Positions 12,133 through 19,873 are shown, counted from the first letter of the stretch. The stretch: DNA of 24,193 bases from Opitutia bacterium (GCA_947460445.1 CANHHS010000005.1:1-24193); one strand, 5' to 3'. Notes: generated by a model from the letters alone, not told the origin. Program-made: numbers and translations.

Positions 12133-13602
12133 GTGCCAGACCCCGTCTTCCAGGTAATCGCCCGTCGTTGGCGCCCACGTACCTTCGCTGAGATGGTAGG
12201 TCAGCAGCACATTGTGCGCACGTTGACCAATGCCATTAACACGGGTCGTGTTGCCCATGCCTACCTTTTTGTCGGGCCACGGGGTACGGGCAAAACTACC
12301 ACGGCACGTATTTTTGCTAAGGCTCTCAGTTGTACAGGCGGGCCTAAAGCTGACTTTGATTTAAAGGACCCTATTTGTGTGGAAATTGATCGCGGGTCTT
12401 GCCTCGACGTCATCGAGATCGACGCTGCTTCCAATCGTCGCCTTGAGGACGCGGAGCGCATTCGTGAGGCCTGCCAATTCCAGCCGTCCGGCCGCTACAA
12501 AATTTTCATCGTCGACGAAGCGCACCAGCTGACGAAAGAGGCTTTTAATGCGTTGCTTAAAACGATCGAAGAACCACCCCCTTGGGTAAAATTTGTTTTT
12601 GCGACGACCGAGTCTGAAAAAGTCCTCGATACGATTGTTTCACGCTGTCAGCGCTTAGAATTCCAACCAATCCCTGAGGACCTCATTGCGGAGCGATTGT
12701 CTGAGATTGTAAAAGCCGATGGCGTTAAAGCAGACCGCGATGCACTCATTGCCATTGCTCGTCTGGCCCATGGCGGAATGCGCGATTCCCAGTCAATCTT
12801 AGACCAGGTCATTTCTTTTGCGGGCAAAAATGTAACCGAGAAAGATGTCCTCGATATTTATGGCTTAGCTTCGGTTAAGCAGATCACTGACCTTTCTCAG
12901 GCGATTGCAGCGGGGAATGCGCCTGCAGCTTTAGCGCTTTCCGATAAATTTCATGAAGAAGGGCGCGACCTTTTACGCATCCTTGCAGACTTACAAGTCA
13001 CTGTGCGTACCGCTGTTCTGGATGCGGTGAAGAACGCAGGAAAGAGTCGCTCACTCGCAACTGAGCTCACCTCCGATCAGTTAGTACGAATGCTTGATGC
13101 ATTGCTATCGGCTGAAAACTCTATCCGCCACGGACTTTCGCCGCGGGCTGCGTTCGAAGTCGCTTTGCTCAAAGCCGTAGACCAGACGCGACAGCGCTCA
13201 ATTGATGGATTGATTAAAGATCTCGCTGGTTCCGCCAACGGACTCCCCAAGGAGCCCGGCCAAAAAAAAATAAACACAACGCAGGCGCCGCCTGAAGCGA
13301 AAGTTACGGCAGTCGTAAAGACGGAGAAGGTCGGAAACCCCACCAAAGGCGAAGCTGCGGATGAGCCACCATTGGATGTGTCCTTCGCGGAGGCTGAAGC
13401 CGGCTCCCAGGCTCCTTTTGATGCATCTGCGCTGTTGAGTCAGTCGCAGGGCGAAGAAGTCATCACACCTGGCAGTAAAGAATTTAGTGACGCAGTCGAA
13501 AGTATACCCGATTCCGTGCGGTCGAAGTTGAAAGACGCCCTGGGAGCAGAGTTTTCACAATTACGTTCCTTGCCCCCTGGTAAGCTGCGCCGCCCGCGTT
13601 GA
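12133..13602 (+). CDS. dnaX: DNA polymerase III subunits tau (and probably gamma)
   Basis: DnaX is the ATPase subunit of the clamp loader that opens the beta clamp and links polymerase to helicase. The AAA+ core is clear: FAEMVGQQHIVRTL, Walker A GPRGTGKTT (48-56), Walker B with DEAH (128-131), LLKTIEEPP and the sensor SRCQRLEF (Arg finger region 170-173), then the domain III helices to about residue 370. The zinc module is altered: of four cysteines only Cys67 and a Cys82 equivalent remain, plus a new Cys90. Full-length tau is 489 residues, with a C-terminal part of about 110 residues, much shorter than E. coli tau (643). Codons 377-379 (CAA AAA AAA) lie in an A9 run that may cause frameshifting. 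The start is GTG, with no Shine-Dalgarno sequence. Confidence 0.95.
   Translation: MPDPVFQVIARRWRPRTFAEMVGQQHIVRTLTNAINTGRVAHAYLFVGPRGTGKTTTARIFAKALSCTGGPKADFDLKDPICVEIDRGSCLDVIEIDAASNRRLEDAERIREACQFQPSGRYKIFIVDEAHQLTKEAFNALLKTIEEPPPWVKFVFATTESEKVLDTIVSRCQRLEFQPIPEDLIAERLSEIVKADGVKADRDALIAIARLAHGGMRDSQSILDQVISFAGKNVTEKDVLDIYGLASVKQITDLSQAIAAGNAPAALALSDKFHEEGRDLLRILADLQVTVRTAVLDAVKNAGKSRSLATELTSDQLVRMLDALLSAENSIRHGLSPRAAFEVALLKAVDQTRQRSIDGLIKDLAGSANGLPKEPGQKKINTTQAPPEAKVTAVVKTEKVGNPTKGEAADEPPLDVSFAEAEAGSQAPFDASALLSQSQGEEVITPGSKEFSDAVESIPDSVRSKLKDALGAEFSQLRSLPPGKLRRPR
13249..13295 (+). promoter_or_regulatory. Candidate programmed slippage/frameshift site in dnaX
   Basis: Nine consecutive A residues (13262-13270) contain an in-phase A_AAA_AAA heptamer. 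AAGGAG at 13249-13254 lies 7 bases upstream of the run. A small hairpin, CAGGC (13282-13286) and GCCTG (13290-13294), follows. A +1 shift, or loss of one A in the mRNA, gives TAA at once (13271-13273) and a 379-residue product. A -1 shift, or gain of one A, gives TGA at 13293-13295 and 387 residues. Both would end just after the clamp-loader core, as gamma does in E. coli and Thermus. Confidence 0.7.
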
Positions 13603-13605
13603 GGT

Positions 13606-14061
13606 ATGGCACGCACGTGTATCGGACTGATCTCCGACACGCACGGCTTAGTGCGTCCGCAGGCCATCGTCGCGTTCGAAGGGGTTGACCTCATTTTGCA
13701 TGCTGGAGATGTTTGCAGTGATACCGCTCTGGAGGAGCTTGCGCAGATTGCGCCTGTATTTGCTGTCTCGGGTAATTGCGATGATGACCCGCATCTTCCG
13801 GCCTACCTCGTGCATGTCGTCGACGGGGTTCAAATTCTTTTACATCACAGCCATCTGCCGATCGACGAATCGCTCCACCAGCCGGACGTCGTTGTCACAG
13901 GCCACACCCACCAGCCCGTTATCGAGCAAGATGGCAATGTCCTCCGGATTAATCCGGGTAGCGCAGGCCCACGGCGCTTTCGGCTACCCGTGACCGTCGC
14001 ACGCTTAACAATCATCGATGGGAAACCCGAGGCAGAGCTTATCGAGCTCGATGGTCGATGA
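13606..14061 (+). CDS. YfcE/MJ0936-type metallophosphoesterase
   Basis: This is a small calcineurin-like phosphodiesterase of 151 residues. The binuclear metal motifs are in place: SDTHG (Asp11, His13), HAGD (Asp35), GNCD (Asn57), a histidine cluster LLHHSH (80-83) and GHTH (His100, His102), followed by NPGS. The usual HG of the fourth motif is HS here. The family hydrolyses phosphodiesters, with natural substrates mostly unknown. The gene starts 3 bases after the dnaX stop and its stop overlaps the hrpB start (ATGA), so it is almost certainly in the same transcript. I assign no specific symbol because the family has several paralogues. Confidence 0.9.
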   Translation: MARTCIGLISDTHGLVRPQAIVAFEGVDLILHAGDVCSDTALEELAQIAPVFAVSGNCDDDPHLPAYLVHVVDGVQILLHHSHLPIDESLHQPDVVVTGHTHQPVIEQDGNVLRINPGSAGPRRFRLPVTVARLTIIDGKPEAELIELDGR

Positions 14062-16589
14062 GCGCCGCTTTGCCCATTGAAGCATTACGCACCCCCTTGG
14101 TAGAGGCGTGCGGGAAAACGCGACGTATCATTCTGCGCGCACCCACAGGTTCGGGTAAGTCGACGCAGATTCCACAAATGTTATTGGACTTAAATTTAGT
14201 CCAAGGGCAGATCATTATCCTGCAGCCGAGAAGGATTGCAGCCCGTCTTCTCGCCGCACGTATTGCGGCTGAGCGAGGTGTGCGACTTGGCGGTGAAGTC
14301 GGTTACCAAATCCGTTTTGATCGCGTAGAGTCTGCGGAAACACGGATCAAATTTGTCACAGAGGCGCTACTGTTGCGCCAGATGGCCTCGGATCCGCAAC
14401 TCAAAGGAGTCGGCGCAGTGATCTTTGACGAATTTCATGAACGTAACTTACATGCGGATGTCGCTATCGCGCTCGCGCGTAAATTACAGGAAAAGCAGCG
14501 CCCTGATTTACTCCTCATTGCAATGTCAGCCACGCTGGACACAGCATCGCTCGCACAGTGGCTTGAAGGCTCAGTGACATTGGCCGCTGACGGGCGCGCC
14601 TATCCCGTCGTTACCGAGTACCTTCCGGGTGGCCGGGCAGCTGGGCGGCCAATCTGGGAGCCAGCCGCTGAACAGGTGCGACGTGTTCTCCAAGAAGAAG
14701 GCGAGGGCGATATCCTTGTGTTCATGCCCGGTGCTTACGAAATTACACGTACACTGAGTGCAATTAAGGCATTACCGGAAGCGCGCGGCGTCGAGTGTCT
14801 GCCTTTGCACGGTGAATTGCCGCCTGAGGAGCAAGACCGTGCGGTTCGTCCGGGCTCTAACCGAAAAATTATTGTCTCAACAAATGTTGCCGAAACTTCA
14901 GTGACAATACCCGGAATCCGGGCGGTCATTGATTCAGGTTTAGCGCGAATCGCACGCTTTGACCCGTTGCGCGGAATCGACACGCTTTTTGTTGAACCGA
15001 TTTCGCAGGCTTCGGCAGAGCAACGAGCAGGCCGAGCGGGACGCACGGGGCCGGGTCGTTGTGTGCGTCTCTGGTCTAAGACAGACCATGAGGCACGTCC
15101 TACCAGAGAAGTTTCCGAGATTCGCCGCGTAGATCTGTGCGAAACATTATTACTCTTACGTGCATCGGGCTGGGGTGATGCCGCTGATTTTCCGTGGTTC
15201 GAGGCGCCTGATCCTCGTTCACTAGAACGCGCACGTCTCACCTTGATTGACTTAGGTGCGTGGACGTCGGAGGGGCAGTTGACGGACATGGGTCGTCGGA
15301 TGGCCATCTTCCCCTCACACCCACGCCACGCGCGCATGTTACTCGCTGCCGGAGAGTATGGTTGCGTGACAGAAGTTGCGGCGATTGCTGGACTCGCGCA
15401 GGGACGCGATATTGTTTTACGCAAAGTTGATGCCACGACCGAATCAGCTCGGGATGCTGTCGCGTGCGCACCTGGATCCGATCTGCTGCAGCGCTTAGCC
15501 CTATTGTATCGTGCTGCCGATATGCGCTTTGATGCAAACGCCTGTGATGCTCTGGGCGTGCACGCTCAAGGCGCTCTGCAGGCTGATCGGGCTGCGCGTC
15601 AGTTTTTACGCATCGCCCAGGCTCAGGGGTTAACGGTCAACCAGACTCCCGCTCAGCCAGAGATCATCCGTAAGTGCTTATTTATTGGGTTGAGCGACCG
15701 GTTAGCGGTAAGACTCGATGCGGGTACCTTGCGTTGCGCAGTTGTGCATGGTCGGCGGGGTGAATTACGTAGTGAAACGGTGGTGCGTGATGCGCGCTTA
15801 CTTGTAGCGGCAGAAATGGAAGAGGTGCAGGTGCGTGGCGAAGTCACTCTCTACCTATCCTTGGTCACGGCTATTGAAGAGGCCTGGTTACACGAGCTCT
15901 TCCCTAAAGACTTTTCTGAAGTCGCTACTGTTCGTTACGATGCTACTCAGCGACGCGTCGTGACGCGCCTAGAACGTCGTTTCCGGGACCTCGCGCTTGA
16001 GACAGTCGAGCGTGATGATGCGCCTTCAGATGCCGCCAGCCGATTATTGGCAAACGAAGTTATCGCCGGCCGCTTAGAACTCGAGCGCTGGGACAGCCAG
16101 GTCGACGCCTGGATTCGCCGTGTTAATTTTGCCGCCAAACATTGTCCTGAGTTAGGTATTGCTCCCTTAGATGCAGAGGGTCGTCGGCTTATTATCGAGG
16201 AACTGTGCATGGGTGCGTCGGCCTATCGCGATATTCGCGACCGCCCGGTGATGTCTGCCGTCCATGGCTGGGTTACCCATGAACAACGACTCGCACTCGA
16301 ACGACTTTGTCCCGAGAAGATTGATTTACCACGCAAGAAACACCCTGCCCGTATTATCTATGACGAAGATGGTGAGGCGTGTATCGAGGCAACTGTTCAG
16401 GAACTCTATGATTTCCCAGGAAAAAAACTACGCATATGCGATGGCAAAGTACCTCTAGTTGTCTGTATTCAATCTCCCGCCCGCCGCACTGTGCAACGTA
16501 CCACCGATCTTGATTCTTTTTGGTTAGGCTCCTATGCGCAGGTGCGTAAAGATTTGCGCGGGCGTTACCCTCGACACGAATGGCGCTAA
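14058..16589 (+). CDS. hrpB: ATP-dependent helicase HrpB (DEAH/RHA family)
   Basis: HrpB is a DEAH/RHA-type helicase whose cellular role is poorly defined. The 843-residue protein has Walker A APTGSGKST (28-36), the QPRRIAARLLA motif Ia, Walker B with DEFH (124-127) rather than DEAH, the SAT motif (MSATLD), motif V NVAETSVTIPGI and motif VI QRAGRAGRTGPGRC. The C-terminal region, with LERLCPEKIDLP and SPARR..Q.T.DL..FWLGSYAQVRKDLRGRYPRH, is characteristic of HrpB and separates it from HrpA and DHX proteins. The length fits (E. coli 809). The start overlaps the phosphoesterase stop by 4 bases and its end overlaps the next gene by 10. Confidence 0.95.
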   Translation: MSAALPIEALRTPLVEACGKTRRIILRAPTGSGKSTQIPQMLLDLNLVQGQIIILQPRRIAARLLAARIAAERGVRLGGEVGYQIRFDRVESAETRIKFVTEALLLRQMASDPQLKGVGAVIFDEFHERNLHADVAIALARKLQEKQRPDLLLIAMSATLDTASLAQWLEGSVTLAADGRAYPVVTEYLPGGRAAGRPIWEPAAEQVRRVLQEEGEGDILVFMPGAYEITRTLSAIKALPEARGVECLPLHGELPPEEQDRAVRPGSNRKIIVSTNVAETSVTIPGIRAVIDSGLARIARFDPLRGIDTLFVEPISQASAEQRAGRAGRTGPGRCVRLWSKTDHEARPTREVSEIRRVDLCETLLLLRASGWGDAADFPWFEAPDPRSLERARLTLIDLGAWTSEGQLTDMGRRMAIFPSHPRHARMLLAAGEYGCVTEVAAIAGLAQGRDIVLRKVDATTESARDAVACAPGSDLLQRLALLYRAADMRFDANACDALGVHAQGALQADRAARQFLRIAQAQGLTVNQTPAQPEIIRKCLFIGLSDRLAVRLDAGTLRCAVVHGRRGELRSETVVRDARLLVAAEMEEVQVRGEVTLYLSLVTAIEEAWLHELFPKDFSEVATVRYDATQRRVVTRLERRFRDLALETVERDDAPSDAASRLLANEVIAGRLELERWDSQVDAWIRRVNFAAKHCPELGIAPLDAEGRRLIIEELCMGASAYRDIRDRPVMSAVHGWVTHEQRLALERLCPEKIDLPRKKHPARIIYDEDGEACIEATVQELYDFPGKKLRICDGKVPLVVCIQSPARRTVQRTTDLDSFWLGSYAQVRKDLRGRYPRHEWR

Positions 16590-17260
16590 ACCAACAACGG
16601 TGGTCTGACGTACCGCTTCACGTCCTTGATTTTGAGGGTGGATTGCGAACAGGGGTTGTTGAATTTGGTGTCACCACTTTGCTCGGTGGAGAAATTATTT
16701 CTGTTTATACAGGACTCTGTGCTCCGCTTGCCCCTATTCCTTTAATGGACACCCAATGCCATGGATTGGCAGATCGTGATTTAGCAGGGCTTCGCTCCTT
16801 TGATGCCCATTGGGAGTATTTTGTGTCGTTGAGGTCTTCAGGCGTTTTTGTTGCGCATAATAGTTCAGTGGAAGCACGTCTCTTGGCTGCGACGTGGCCG
16901 CACCCCTCAGCGGTTCCCTCTGTTTCCGAAGATGGGGTGGCTTTGGCCGAATGGGGGCCATGGGTGGATACGCTGCGACTGGCACGTCGCTGGGCCCCTA
17001 CTTTAGGAGATTTCCGCCTCGGTGAATTAATCCGCATGCTGCATCTCGCTGAGCGCTTAGACAGCCTAGCCAACAAACACTGCCCGGCTGGCCGTAGGCA
17101 TTACCACTGTGCGGGTTACGATGCGTTGGCGGCCGCCTTAGTCTTGCGTCACCTAGGGGGTCTAGAGGGTCGGTCAACCCTTTCACTCGCTCATCTTTTA
17201 GCAAATTCTGTGGGTGAAGCAGAGGCGTCTGACTTTCATCAGGGTGAGTTAGGATTCTAA
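16580..17260 (+). CDS. DEDDh-type 3'-5' exonuclease-like protein
   Basis: This 226-residue protein has the layout of DnaQ-like exonucleases: Exo I with Asp17 and Glu19 (LDFEGG), VVEFGVTTL, the H-G-L turn (CHGLADRDL) and the GVFVAHNSSVEARLL Exo II region. It ends in Exo III with H-Y-H-C-A-G-Y-D-A-L. The second acidic position, normally Asp in HNaxFD, appears to be Glu here. The family may proofread or degrade nucleic acid, but the exact substrate is unknown. The start overlaps hrpB by 10 bases, so it is the last gene of a dnaX-led cluster. Epsilon subunit of polymerase III is possible but not shown. Confidence 0.82.
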   Translation: MALNQQRWSDVPLHVLDFEGGLRTGVVEFGVTTLLGGEIISVYTGLCAPLAPIPLMDTQCHGLADRDLAGLRSFDAHWEYFVSLRSSGVFVAHNSSVEARLLAATWPHPSAVPSVSEDGVALAEWGPWVDTLRLARRWAPTLGDFRLGELIRMLHLAERLDSLANKHCPAGRRHYHCAGYDALAAALVLRHLGGLEGRSTLSLAHLLANSVGEAEASDFHQGELGF

Positions 17261-17292
17261 ATTGAATCCAGTTTGCGCTTCACAGCCCGTAG

Positions 17293-17318
17293 GGGTGCGG
17301 GGTAGATACCTGCCACCC
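17293..17318 (+). promoter_or_regulatory. Hairpin directly before the mdh start
   Basis: GGGTG (17293-17297) pairs with CACCC (17314-17318), with an inner GGT/ACC pairing (17301-17303 with 17308-17310), forming a branched-looking stem that ends two bases before the mdh ATG at 17321. It has no T-tract, so it is not a terminator. If formed in RNA it would bury the start region and could restrict translation. The 60-base gap has no clear promoter. Confidence 0.35.
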
Positions 17319-17320
17319 TT

Positions 17321-18322
17321 ATGTCCACTCGTCCTCCCATTCGCGTCGCTGTCACGGGTGCCGCAGGTAATATTGGTTATGCGGCAATCTTCCGTTTAGC
17401 ATCCGGTGCTGTCTTTGGACCTGATCAACCTGTGGCGCTTAACCTTATTGAAGTTGGGCCCGGATTGAACGCCTTGGCAGGTGTGGTTATGGAGCTTCAG
17501 GACTGTGCCTTCCCTCTACTCACCGATGTCGTCGCTACTGGCGACCTTGATGTCGGTTTCAAGGATGCGGATTGGTGCCTGCTCATCGGTGCGGTACCGC
17601 GCAAGGATGGCATGGAGCGTAAGGATTTGCTCGGCATCAATGGTAAGATTTTCGTCGGCCAAGGTCAGGCTATCGCCCGCTCAGCCAAGAAAACCGCCAA
17701 GGTTCTCGTCGTCGGTAACCCCTGTAATACGAACTCGCTCATTGCTCTGCGCTCCGCCGCTAGCCTGCCCGCCGAGAACTTCTTTGCGATGACGCGTCTC
17801 GACGAGAACCGCGCAAAGTCGCAGCTCGCCGCCAAGGCCGGTGTCCATAACTCCGTCGTCAAGCACGTTGCCATTTGGGGGAATCACTCCTCGACCCAGT
17901 ATCCCGACTTCACCAACGCAACCATCGGCGGAAAGCCTGCGACTCAGGTTGTCGCCGACCACGCTTGGCTGAAGGAGACTTTTGTAGGTGACGTCCAGAA
18001 GCGCGGAGCTGCTGTCATTAAAGCCCGCGGCGCATCTTCAGCTGCTTCTGCCGCGAACGCAGCCCTCGATACCCTGCGTAGCCTACACTTCCCGACCCCA
18101 GCAGGCGAGTGGCACTCTGTGGCCGTCCTCTCCAAGGGCGACTACGGTATCCAGCCTGGCATCATGTTCGGCTATCCCATTCGCACGAAGGCCGATGGCA
18201 CCTGGGAAATTGTACAGGGTCTGCCGCTCGACGCCTTCTCTCGCGAGAAAATTTCTGTGACTGAAAAGGAATTACTCGAAGAGCGCACGATGGCTTCAGA
18301 GTCCCTTGGTATTACGCTCTGA
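17321..18322 (+). CDS. mdh: Malate dehydrogenase, type 2 (NAD-dependent)
   Basis: MDH interconverts malate and oxaloacetate in the citric acid cycle. The 333-residue protein belongs to the cytosolic/type 2 group. The NAD-binding motif is TGAAGNIGYAA (12-22), with ALNLIEVGP, then the substrate and catalytic residues in GAVPRKDGMERKDLL, VGNPCNTNS, the MTRLDENRAKSQLA loop and the catalytic histidine in WGNHSSTQ. The C-terminal GDYGIQPGIMFGYPI matches the family. It follows the exonuclease after 60 bases and is the start of a pair with msrC 31 bases on. Confidence 0.96.
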   Translation: MSTRPPIRVAVTGAAGNIGYAAIFRLASGAVFGPDQPVALNLIEVGPGLNALAGVVMELQDCAFPLLTDVVATGDLDVGFKDADWCLLIGAVPRKDGMERKDLLGINGKIFVGQGQAIARSAKKTAKVLVVGNPCNTNSLIALRSAASLPAENFFAMTRLDENRAKSQLAAKAGVHNSVVKHVAIWGNHSSTQYPDFTNATIGGKPATQVVADHAWLKETFVGDVQKRGAAVIKARGASSAASAANAALDTLRSLHFPTPAGEWHSVAVLSKGDYGIQPGIMFGYPIRTKADGTWEIVQGLPLDAFSREKISVTEKELLEERTMASESLGITL

Positions 18323-18353
18323 GGTGACTCACGCAGATTCTGCTTCAGGATCT

Positions 18354-18800
18354 ATGGGTGATTTGCCTGCGGACCTACGCGCCTTGATTGGTGGCGAGCG
18401 AGACCTCGTCGCAAATTGTGCCAACACAGCTGCTTTGCTCTGGCACCGCTTACCTCGGCTGAATTGGGTCGGGTTCTATTTTCTGTGTGACGGCGAGTTG
18501 GTCCTCGGGCCTTTCCAGGGTAAACCTGCGTGTACGCGCATTGCCCTTGGACGCGGTGTTTGCGGCACAGCTGCCTTGCGCCAAACCACCATCATTGTGC
18601 CTGATGTCAGTCAGTTCCCTGGCCACATTGCCTGCGACCAGGCGTCGCGAAGCGAATGCGTCATCCCTTTACTTGCTTCTGGTAGGCTAATCGGGGTGCT
18701 TGATCTCGATAGTCCGGACTTAGCGCGTTTTGACGCAGAGACCGTCAAGGTTGCCGAAGCCATCGCCACAATTGTGGCTGACGGTTCACTTTTGCGGTAA
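18354..18800 (+). CDS. msrC: Free methionine-(R)-sulfoxide reductase (GAF domain)
   Basis: fRMsr reduces free, not protein-bound, methionine-R-sulfoxide and belongs to oxidative-stress repair. The GAF fold carries the family signature LGPFQGKPAC, GRGVCGTAA and FPGHIACDQASRSE. Cys60, Cys70 and Cys94 show the exact spacing of the three cysteines of the E. coli enzyme (84, 94, 118). I chose the ATG at 18354 (148 residues). A GTG at 18324, just after the mdh stop, and a TTG at 18306 are also in frame and would add 10 and 16 residues. The 3' end overlaps the convergent gene by 15 bases. Confidence 0.93.
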   Translation: MGDLPADLRALIGGERDLVANCANTAALLWHRLPRLNWVGFYFLCDGELVLGPFQGKPACTRIALGRGVCGTAALRQTTIIVPDVSQFPGHIACDQASRSECVIPLLASGRLIGVLDLDSPDLARFDAETVKVAEAIATIVADGSLLR

Positions 18801-19787
18801 GCGAATAATCGTAATGTCGCCGGGTCGGGCTGAGCCAAGTTTTATTCCCCCAGAGGTGGCCGCCTGGAAGAGAGGGGGCTCGGTTGTATCTGTATCTGCC
18901 TTTCCTGAGTCCGCACGGGCAGTCTGGATTTTTCGTAAAGCAAGGTAATCAAGAATAACCGGATTCGCGCTCGCATAGATGACTTTCTCGGAACGACACC
19001 AGCCAGCGTCATAGGTTGGACCGCCGCGAATTTGAAAACGCTCTAAGCTCATAAGCGTTAGGATGCGCCGGTTGTTGAGTTCGGGCGCCGCACACATTTC
19101 AACCGCTGCCAATGAGGCATTGCGTGGGTTATTCGAAAAGCGCGTTGTGTTGGTGGCGTTTCCAATCGACGAGCAAGCAAGCGCACCGGAGACGCCTAAG
19201 TCTGCTGAATCAGATACGATGGGTAATTGAATCCAGAAATCGACTTCATCAAAAAGCGGTTTGGGCATGAGGCTTTCGCGCGGGTTTTGCCATTCGGCCA
19301 GCGGTGTGCCCGGGGCGGGAGGCATCGGGTTTTCGTAGATGAGCCGAGGGTCATTGATCCAGGTGCGAGCTTCAGCATCCCAGGCGCGAACTTTAAACCC
19401 TTCGAATACCTGTGGCGCGTCGCTACGTGCAGGTAAAAATCCCGCCTGGCGAAGTGGCGCGGTGGATGCGTCGCATAGGAAGATATTTTCGCGGGCAAAG
19501 CCTCGGCGGATGAGCGCATCTGCAACTGCCCGCACAAGCGACTTTGGCGTAGATAACCCAGCGCCTGATTGCGTCGAAATTTTAATGGCACAGCGCTTTC
19601 GTTCTTTGGGAGCAAGGGTGACGTTCGTGCGCGCTTCGAATCCGGCGATGAGATCTTCCGTCGCCGTCGCGTAGGTGGCGTCACTGAAGTCTTCCAATTT
19701 TCGCTCAAGGAGTAGGCTGCGCGGCTCTGTTAGCCCCCAACTCAGTTGGGTTAAGCCTAGAAGCAGAAAGGTTAGGGCGGCACGCAT
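18786..19787 (-). CDS. Secreted DUF362-family protein
   Basis: The 333-residue product starts with a signal peptide (MRAALTFLLLGLTQLSWG, cleaved near residue 18) and no lipobox, so it is likely periplasmic. The body shows DUF362 features: a K-I-S-T-Q-S strand followed by TPKSLVRAVADALIRRGF and FLCDAS near residues 70-110, a later LPIVSDSADLGVSGALACSSIG block, and SANPVILDYLALRKI in the C-terminal third (family: DPVALDAVA). The function of DUF362 proteins is unknown. I use the ATG at 19787; a TTG two codons upstream is in frame. The 3' end overlaps msrC by 15 bases. Confidence 0.75.
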   Translation of the reverse strand: MRAALTFLLLGLTQLSWGLTEPRSLLLERKLEDFSDATYATATEDLIAGFEARTNVTLAPKERKRCAIKISTQSGAGLSTPKSLVRAVADALIRRGFARENIFLCDASTAPLRQAGFLPARSDAPQVFEGFKVRAWDAEARTWINDPRLIYENPMPPAPGTPLAEWQNPRESLMPKPLFDEVDFWIQLPIVSDSADLGVSGALACSSIGNATNTTRFSNNPRNASLAAVEMCAAPELNNRRILTLMSLERFQIRGGPTYDAGWCRSEKVIYASANPVILDYLALRKIQTARADSGKADTDTTEPPLFQAATSGGIKLGSARPGDITIIRLPQK

Positions 19788-19788
19788 G

Positions 19789-19810
19789 CCCAAAGCATGT
19801 TAGCTTTAGG
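19789..19810. repeat. Inverted repeat in the divergent DUF362-MFS gap
   Basis: CCCAAAGC (19789-19796) and GCTTTAGG (19803-19810) are complementary at seven of eight positions, with six bases between. The repeat lies directly upstream of the DUF362 start in the 86-base region between two divergent genes. It could be an operator or the 5' stem of the mRNA. The position is suggestive but there is no further support. Confidence 0.3.
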
Positions 19811-19873
19811 CGTGGGCGCAAGGCGTGGAATGGGGTTTGCCCAAGTCCTGCTCACTGTGCCAATGTCAGCTCC

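Noticed and set aside
13282..13294. Hairpin after the dnaX A9 run as an intrinsic terminator
   Set aside because: It is only a 5-base stem with no T-tract, and dnaX continues in frame through it.
16419..16427. A7 run with an in-phase A_AAA_AAA heptamer in hrpB
   Set aside because: It lies near the C-terminus, the shifted frame ends soon after in a product missing only the last part of HrpB, and there is no known biological reason; probably incidental.
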